Source: an uncultured Collinsella sp. (GTDB taxonomy: Bacteria; Actinomycetota; Coriobacteriia; Coriobacteriales; Coriobacteriaceae). From it: DNA of 10,714 bases. The stretch covers positions 1-10,714 of the forward strand of contig CATYVQ010000027.1 in the NCBI GenBank assembly GCA_958413895.1, in the 5' to 3' direction. Below, piece by piece: positions 6,706 through 10,714 of the stretch. Both the position numbers and the translations under genes were made by a program. Position 1 is the stretch's first letter. Each line of letters opens with the position of its first letter. The notes under the pieces were generated by a model that saw nothing but the letters and a program-made list of their open reading frames with translations, had not been told where the DNA came from and did not search any database.

Positions 6706-6767
6706 TGTTGATTGGGGACAGACTTAAATGAGCGTTTTCACGCATTTAAGTCTGTCCCCAATCAACA
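6706..6767. repeat. 25-bp perfect inverted repeat (REP/MITE-like hairpin)
   Basis: The arms 6706-6730 and 6743-6767 are perfect inverted copies of 25 bases around a 12-base spacer (6731-6742). The outer part contains TTGATTGGGGACAGAC and the inner part TTAAATG. There is no T-run after either arm, so it is not a standard terminator, and ftsH already has one just upstream. Long, perfect, intergenic, GGGGACAG-containing hairpins of this kind resemble REP elements mobilised by RAYT (Y1) transposases or miniature inverted-repeat elements. That assignment is inference; no transposase lies in the window. The right arm ends 30 bases before the -10 candidate of the aminotransferase gene. Confidence 0.8.
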
Positions 6768-6796
6768 TTGCTGCGGCACTTTGCTCGGCTAAAGCG

Positions 6797-6802
6797 TACA
6801 AT
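6797..6802 (+). promoter_or_regulatory. Candidate -10 box TACAAT for the aminotransferase gene
   Basis: GCGTACAAT precedes the chosen start by 24 bases, which would give a short leader. No -35 hexamer is seen at 16-18 bases; the nearest TTGCTG (6768-6773) has a 23-base spacer and abuts the inverted repeat. Confidence 0.5.
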
Positions 6803-6826
6803 AGCGCCTATGCGAAAGGGGAACAG

Positions 6827-8011
6827 ATGATCAACGAAACTATGTATGCTCGCGGTGCGGAAAGCTCCATCATCCGTGAGATTTTTAGCTATGGCCTTGA
6901 GCGCAAGGCGCAGATCGGTGCGGAAAACGTATTCGATTTTTCGCTGGGCAATCCGAGCGTTCCAGCGCCCGCTGCCGTGGCTGAGTCGATTAAGAAGGCC
7001 CTGGAGCTGCCGAGCGACCAGCTGCACGGCTACACGCCCGCACCGGGCCTGCCGCAATGTCGTGCCGCTGTGGCCGAATCGCTCAACCGCCGCTTTGGCA
7101 CGAGCTATGAGGGCAAAGACGTCTTTATGACGGTGGGTGCTGCGGCTTCGCTCACCTGCACGCTCAACGCCGTTACGAACCCGGGCGACGAGGTTATTGT
7201 TATCGCCCCGTACTTTCCGGAGTATCGCGTTTGGATTGAGAAGGCCGGCTGTACGTGTGTTGAGGCGCTCGCCGATGAAGATACGTTCCAGCTGAGCGTG
7301 GACAACGTGCTCAAGGCGATCAGCGATAAGACGGCGGCCGTCATCATCGACTCTCCCAACAATCCGACCGGTGCCGTATATACAAGCGACACGCTGACGC
7401 GACTGGCCAACGTTCTGCGCGAGGCCAACGCTCAGCGCGATCCCGAGAATCCGATTATGCTCATCTCGGATGAGCCGTACCGCGAGATCGTGTACGGTGC
7501 CGAGGTGCCTTGGGTGCCCTCGATTTACGAGCACACCATCGTGTGCTACTCGTATTCCAAGTCGCTGTCGCTGCCGGGTGAGCGCGTGGGGTGGATCTTG
7601 GTTCCCAGCACCAATCCGCAGGCCGCCCGTCTGATGCCGGCTGTTGCGGGTGCTGCCCGTACGCTGGGTTTTGTATGCGCACCGGCACTCTTCCAGCGCG
7701 TGATCATCGATTGCATCGATGAGCCGAGTGACGTTGAGGCCTATGCACGAAACCGCACCGCGCTTACCGACGCACTAGCGGAGTACGGCTACACCTATGT
7801 TGAGCCGGATGGCGCGTTTTACCTATGGGTGAAAGCGTTGGAGCCCGATGCGAATGCGTTTTGCGAGCGCGCAAAGAAGTATGAGTTGCTTGCGGTTCCC
7901 TCGGACAGCTTTGGTATGCCGGGCTGGTTCCGCTTGGGCTACTGCGTGAGTTACGAGACGATTATCAATTCGCTACCCGCTTGGAAACAGTTGGCGGACG
8001 AGTATCGTTAA
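6827..8011 (+). CDS. PLP-dependent class I/II aminotransferase
   Basis: This is a fold-type I, pyridoxal-phosphate-dependent aminotransferase of the aspartate-aminotransferase superfamily, cytoplasmic, moving an amino group between an amino acid and a 2-oxo acid. The 394-residue product is of standard length. Residues visible are SLGNPSVPAP (39-48), HGYTPAPGLP (67-76), SPNNPTG (176-182), SDEPY (214-218) with the PLP-ring aspartate D215, the Schiff-base lysine K245 in SYSKSLSLPGERVGW, and R369 in WFRLGY, the expected carboxylate-binding arginine. The substrate cannot be read from sequence; aspartate, alanine or aromatic amino acids are possible. ATG 6827 was chosen because AAAGGGGA (6815-6822) precedes it. 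An upstream ATG at 6728 would read through the inverted repeat and the -10 candidate, so it is unlikely. The next gene follows after 165 bases. Confidence 0.92.
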   Translation: MINETMYARGAESSIIREIFSYGLERKAQIGAENVFDFSLGNPSVPAPAAVAESIKKALELPSDQLHGYTPAPGLPQCRAAVAESLNRRFGTSYEGKDVFMTVGAAASLTCTLNAVTNPGDEVIVIAPYFPEYRVWIEKAGCTCVEALADEDTFQLSVDNVLKAISDKTAAVIIDSPNNPTGAVYTSDTLTRLANVLREANAQRDPENPIMLISDEPYREIVYGAEVPWVPSIYEHTIVCYSYSKSLSLPGERVGWILVPSTNPQAARLMPAVAGAARTLGFVCAPALFQRVIIDCIDEPSDVEAYARNRTALTDALAEYGYTYVEPDGAFYLWVKALEPDANAFCERAKKYELLAVPSDSFGMPGWFRLGYCVSYETIINSLPAWKQLADEYR

Positions 8012-8028
8012 AAGTAAAGCGCTCTGCC

Positions 8029-8034
8029 TACAAT
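8029..8034 (+). promoter_or_regulatory. TACAAT hexamer after the aminotransferase gene
   Basis: TACAAT lies 18 bases after the aminotransferase stop, just before the hairpin at 8046-8076. If it acts as a -10, transcripts would start near 8041 and carry the hairpin as the first part of a leader for the PHP gene. No -35 is evident. Confidence 0.25.
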
Positions 8035-8045
8035 GTTTTACGTGA

Positions 8046-8076
8046 AACGGGGTTTGGTGTTAAGCCGGACCCCGTT
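8046..8076 (+). other. Stable intergenic RNA hairpin
   Basis: AACGGGGTTTGG (8046-8057) pairs with CCGGACCCCGTT (8065-8076) over 12 positions, two of them G-U, with the seven-base loop TGTTAAG. No T-run follows, so a normal intrinsic terminator is not supported. It lies in the 165-base gap between the aminotransferase and PHP genes. It could be a processing or stability element, a U-poor attenuator, or part of a leader. Confidence 0.5.
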
Positions 8077-8110
8077 GTCATGGACGTTGTGTCTTTGGGA
8101 TGGAGTGGTT

Positions 8111-8139
8111 TTACGACTATCGAAGGCTATGCGTACAAT
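8111..8139 (+). promoter_or_regulatory. Candidate promoter of the PHP phosphatase gene
   Basis: GCGTACAAT (8131-8139) gives a TACAAT -10 at 8134-8139, 37 bases before the start codon. TTACGA (8111-8116), with a 17-base spacer, is a weak -35 candidate matching 3 of 6. The same GCGTACAAT string precedes the aminotransferase gene. Confidence 0.5.
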
Positions 8140-8176
8140 GAATATAAGCGACGGCCGTGCCAGATAAGGAGACCTG

Positions 8177-8998
8177 ATGCCCTACCTGCTTTCTTGTGAC
8201 ATCCATACCCATACGATGTTCTCTGCGCATGCATATTCGACCATTGAGGAGAATGTGTACTGGGCGGCAGAGCGTGGCCTGCAGGTGCTCGGATCTGCCG
8301 ACCATCTGAGCTCTATGGTTACGGCTTGCCCCAATGACCTGCGCAGTTTCCAGTTCTTTATTAACCAGGATATCTGGCCGCGCATTTGGAGCGGCGTGCT
8401 GGTGCTTCGCGGCGCCGAGGCCGATATCGTTTCGCTGGACGGAAGCTTGTTTGGCGAGGACACTCCTGTCACGCTCGATATCGCCGGCGATTCGTACAGC
8501 CGTCAGCATTCACTGTTCGATTTGGTTACGCGTAATTTGGATTATTTGGTTGCAAGCGTGCATAATCCGCAGATTGCTGAGGGCGCGACGCTGGCCCAGA
8601 CGACCGAGATGTATATCAATGCTCTGGAGCACCCCAAGGTGTTCATGCTGGGTCACACGGGGCGTTCGGGCGTGCCGTTCGATATCGACGAGGTGCTGTT
8701 GGCAGCTAAGGCCAAGCACAAGATTATCGAGATCAACAACCATAGTCTTGAACACGGTGTCGACACTGAGCATTGGGTCGTATGCCGCAAGATCGCCGAG
8801 CGTTGCGCCGAGCTGGGCGTGGGCATTGGCGTTTCGACCGATGCGCACATTGGCATGGCAATTGGTAAGCTCGATTACGCTCGCAAGATGCTCGACGAGA
8901 TTCACTTCCCGTTGGATCTGATCGTGACGCGCGATCGCGAGACGCTGCTACGCGAGATGGCGGCAGCCGGCGTGTGCGACCTGCGCAAGGGGATGTAG
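8177..8998 (+). CDS. PHP-domain metal-dependent phosphatase, YcdX family
   Basis: This 273-residue protein has the full metal-ligand set of the PHP (polymerase and histidinol phosphatase) fold as in E. coli YcdX: H10 and H12 (DIHTHT), H18 (SAHAYST), H43 (ADH), E81 (RGAEADI), H129 (SVHNP), H160 (LGHTGR), D222 and H224 (STDAH). IEINNHS (184-190) is also typical. The family has a trinuclear zinc site and phosphatase activity on small phosphate esters; its natural substrate is not settled. It is not a clear histidinol phosphatase, and no histidine genes are nearby. The E81-to-H129 segment is about 20 residues longer than in YcdX and includes acidic, possibly lid-forming residues (about 88-112). 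ATG 8177 follows AAGGAG (8166-8171). No signal peptide is seen, so it is cytoplasmic. It has its own promoter candidate and terminator. Confidence 0.92.
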   Translation: MPYLLSCDIHTHTMFSAHAYSTIEENVYWAAERGLQVLGSADHLSSMVTACPNDLRSFQFFINQDIWPRIWSGVLVLRGAEADIVSLDGSLFGEDTPVTLDIAGDSYSRQHSLFDLVTRNLDYLVASVHNPQIAEGATLAQTTEMYINALEHPKVFMLGHTGRSGVPFDIDEVLLAAKAKHKIIEINNHSLEHGVDTEHWVVCRKIAERCAELGVGIGVSTDAHIGMAIGKLDYARKMLDEIHFPLDLIVTRDRETLLREMAAAGVCDLRKGM

Positions 8999-9018
8999 CG
9001 GAATTTATAAACCAAGTG

Positions 9019-9051
9019 AAGGGGGCGGCCCAGACGGGCCGCCTCCTTTCC
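9019..9051. terminator. Terminator between the PHP gene and rlmD
   Basis: AAGGGGGCGGCCC (9019-9031) pairs with GGGCCGCCTCCTT (9036-9048) over the four-base loop AGAC with one G-U pair, followed by a short pyrimidine/T tract (TTTCCTGTCT). It starts 21 bases after the PHP stop. It also lies 26 bases beyond the convergent rlmD stop and may serve both, though the minus-strand tail is poor in T. Confidence 0.85.
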
Positions 9052-9076
9052 TGTCTCGAAGATCTACCGGGGTTGG

Positions 9077-10525
9077 TTAGCGGCGCTCGAGGACCGCTAC
9101 GGTTTCGGTGTGATCGGTATGGGGGAACATGTCGACGGGCGTGATCTTGAGCAGGCGATAGCTTCCGTCGAGGAGCTGGTGCAGGTCGCGCTCTTGGGTC
9201 ACGGGGTTACAGCTGATATAGGTGATGCGGCGCGGTTTAAGTGCGCAGGCAGCTTCGAGGAACTCAGGGGTGGAGCCGGCGCGCGGCGGGTCGATGGAGA
9301 GAACGTCAACGCGCTCGTTGTTATCGGCGGCGTCCAGGATGTAATCGGTGGCATCGTCGGCCATAAACCAAGCGCTGCGGGTTAGACCGTTGAGCTCGGC
9401 ATTGCGGCGTGCGTCGGCAATGCCTGCCGGGTTGCGCTCTACGCCGAGCAGCATGATGCCGATGCCCTTGTTCTGGGCATCTTTAGCTGCGCAAAGACCG
9501 ATGGTGCCGCTGCCGCAGTAGGCATCCATAAGCACGTCGCCCTGACGCAGGTCCATGCCGTCGATAGCGAGTTGGTAGAGCAGCTCGGTCTGCTGCGGGT
9601 TGGTCTGGTAGAACGCGGTGGGGGAGATGTCGAATTCGCAGCCGAGCAGCTGGTCGCGCATGCATTCGGCGCCATACACGATGCGGGTTTCCTCGCCGAG
9701 GATGGCGTTGCCGGGGCGTCCGTTGATGTTTTGGGCGATGGTGACGATGCGCGGATCGAGTGCGGCGACAGCCTCAAAGAACTCCTGCGCATGCGGCAAG
9801 TCGCGCTGAGCGGTCACGAGCGTGACCATGACCTGGTCGGTACGCCAACCGCAGCGGACGACGGCATAGCGGAGCAAGCCCAGATGCTTGTCCTCGTTAA
9901 AGGCGGGAATATGCAGCCGCTCAGCTTCGCGTGCGATGCCGTTGAGAATCTGACGAGCGCCCGACGCCTCGACAGGGCATTCAGGAACAGCAACGATTCT
10001 GTGTGTTCCACGTTCAAAAAAGCCGCAGCGGACAGCACCCTCCTTACCAGGAGCAAACGGAGTGGCAGCCTTATGGCGAAAACCGCGCGGCGCAGGATAT
10101 TTGCCCGGGTCGCCCAGGGTGACACCCATACCACGAATAGGATCTACAGCAATGCCTTCACGCTCACAAAGCGAAGCAAAAAGCTCCTCCATAGCAGCCT
10201 GCTTGGCGGCGAGCTGCTTCTTATAAGGACGATTGAGCGCCGTACACCCACCGCAAGCTTTCATGATGGAACAGGGGGACTTGGGATCCACAGCTTTACG
10301 CGCAGACGAAACCGAATCCTTGTGCGAGCCCTTGGAGCGAGCCTGAGGCGCTTTATCCCCGCCTCGACGAGAGTCAGAACGCTTGGTCTTAGCCCTGCTC
10401 TTGGTCGATTTGCTTTTTGCAGCTTTAGAAGACTTGGATTTCGTAGAAGATTTCTCCTCCTTCGACCCCTCAACCGCCTCCACCAAAGCACGACGAGCCC
10501 TACGCTCCGCACGAGATTCTGCCAT
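9077..10525 (-). CDS. rlmD: 23S rRNA (uracil-C5)-methyltransferase, TrmA/RlmD family
   Basis: This is an SAM-dependent RNA m5U methyltransferase of the TrmA/RlmD/RlmCD family, making 5-methyluridine in 23S rRNA (U1939 for RlmD, U747 and U1939 for RlmCD). Counting from ATG 10525 (482 residues), residues 20-80 form a Lys/Ser/Arg-rich, low-complexity extension in place of a normal TRAM domain. The cluster-type cysteines are C85, C91 and C94 (CSIMKACGGC) plus C183 (PECPVE), the [4Fe-4S] pattern of RlmD. SPTAFYQTN (301-309), the SAM motif DAYCGSGTIGL (334-344), IDPPRAG (411-417), the nucleophile C439 in YISCNP, and HTE with the base E473 follow. All catalytic residues are present. ATG 10525 was preferred to the GTG at 10537 because the GTGGAG of that region is a good ribosome site for the ATG. 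Which uridine it modifies is not readable. It is convergent with the PHP gene and has a TACAAT -10 candidate. Confidence 0.92.
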   Translation of the reverse strand: MAESRAERRARRALVEAVEGSKEEKSSTKSKSSKAAKSKSTKSRAKTKRSDSRRGGDKAPQARSKGSHKDSVSSARKAVDPKSPCSIMKACGGCTALNRPYKKQLAAKQAAMEELFASLCEREGIAVDPIRGMGVTLGDPGKYPAPRGFRHKAATPFAPGKEGAVRCGFFERGTHRIVAVPECPVEASGARQILNGIAREAERLHIPAFNEDKHLGLLRYAVVRCGWRTDQVMVTLVTAQRDLPHAQEFFEAVAALDPRIVTIAQNINGRPGNAILGEETRIVYGAECMRDQLLGCEFDISPTAFYQTNPQQTELLYQLAIDGMDLRQGDVLMDAYCGSGTIGLCAAKDAQNKGIGIMLLGVERNPAGIADARRNAELNGLTRSAWFMADDATDYILDAADNNERVDVLSIDPPRAGSTPEFLEAACALKPRRITYISCNPVTQERDLHQLLDGSYRLLKITPVDMFPHTDHTETVAVLERR

Positions 10526-10562
10526 CAATAACTCCACTTATTCATGAATTAAAGCTGCAAGT

Positions 10563-10568
10563 ATTGTA
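10563..10568 (-). promoter_or_regulatory. Candidate -10 box TACAAT for rlmD
   Basis: On the minus strand GGTACAAT lies 37 bases upstream of the rlmD ATG. The hexamer about 17 bases further upstream (TATCGT) is a poor -35. TTGTAT at 10591-10596 is better in sequence but has a 22-base spacer. Confidence 0.45.
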
Positions 10569-10688
10569 CCGTGCCAAGCCAGCAGACGATATACAAGCGG
10601 TTTATTCGTGTCAGTGATAAGCCCAACGACGGTTGCCCGCCGCGTGAGGGGTGTGGGGGTTAAGTTTATCGCGAGTTCCGCACGAACA

Positions 10689-10711
10689 GGAGGCCACTTA
10701 ATGTGGCCTCC
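10689..10711. terminator. Terminator-like hairpin at the window edge
   Basis: GGAGGCCAC (10689-10697) pairs perfectly with GTGGCCTCC (10703-10711) over the loop TTAAT. The window ends three bases later, so a following T-run cannot be judged. In the 10526-10688 stretch upstream I see only the rlmD promoter candidate and no gene. Confidence 0.5.
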
Positions 10712-10714
10712 GTC

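Noticed and set aside
4370..6745. 791-codon open frame antisense to ftsH
   Set aside because: It is an antisense shadow of a high-GC gene with strong codon bias. The product is a low-complexity Leu/His/Arg/Gly-rich string with no recognisable domain, and the plus-strand FtsH is unambiguous.
6706..6767. The 25-bp inverted repeat as a transcription terminator
   Set aside because: No T-run follows either arm, and a complete ftsH terminator lies just upstream at 6649-6687.
6728..6826. Longer aminotransferase start at ATG 6728
   Set aside because: The extension would translate the inverted repeat and the -10 candidate, has no ribosome site and no similarity to the family; ATG 6827 has a good one.
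8033..8167. 44-codon open frame between the aminotransferase and PHP genes
   Set aside because: It has no ribosome site, contains the hairpin and the next gene's -10 candidate, and its peptide has no recognisable feature.
1..10714. CRISPR array, tRNA/rRNA genes, phage or insertion-sequence genes
   Set aside because: No spaced direct repeats, no tRNA-like cloverleaf in the gaps, and no transposase, integrase or structural phage protein among the open frames.

Overview
The window looks like chromosomal DNA of a high-GC Gram-positive gut bacterium of the class Coriobacteriia, probably Collinsella or a close relative. This rests on the GC-rich codon use of most genes, the tilS-hpt-ftsH gene order seen in many Gram-positive genomes, and the style of the proteins. 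The genus is an inference; no rRNA or other decisive marker is present. Almost all of the window is housekeeping sequence. I see no CRISPR array, phage, insertion sequence, defence system or biosynthetic cluster.

Layout. Positions 1-82 hold the likely tail of an upstream gene and its terminator. At 144-611 (minus) is a small, AT-richer gene for an unrecognised protein with one C-terminal membrane segment. A 276-base AT-rich gap with a possible heat-shock operator leads into an Hsp20 small heat-shock protein gene (888-1319, plus). A very strong symmetrical hairpin separates it from a minus-strand WalJ/YycJ-type metallo-beta-lactamase-fold gene (1402-2211), which is broken by a single in-frame TAG at codon 75. 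Divergent from it runs the tilS (2260-3798), hpt (3946-4494), ftsH (4496-6637) cluster: tRNA-Ile lysidine synthetase, hypoxanthine phosphoribosyltransferase and the membrane AAA+ zinc protease. After the ftsH terminator lies a 25-bp perfect inverted repeat. Then come a PLP-dependent class I/II aminotransferase (6827-8011), a YcdX-type PHP-domain metal phosphatase (8177-8998) and, convergent to them, a TrmA/RlmD-type 23S rRNA uracil-C5 methyltransferase (9077-10525, minus). The window ends in a terminator-like hairpin.

How the genes fit together. tilS, hpt and ftsH are often adjacent in Gram-positive genomes. Here hpt and ftsH are one base apart and must be co-transcribed, while hpt has its own extended -10 promoter candidate. 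Hsp20 and FtsH both serve protein quality control. TilS and RlmD both modify translation RNAs. The aminotransferase and phosphatase may share some transcription, but a 165-base gap with a hairpin and a -10-like site suggests separate control.

The points most worth a second look are the interrupted walJ gene, the 25-bp inverted repeat between ftsH and the aminotransferase, and a TACAAT hexamer that recurs in most of the gene-start regions without an obvious -35 box. I did not find a convincing new biological system.
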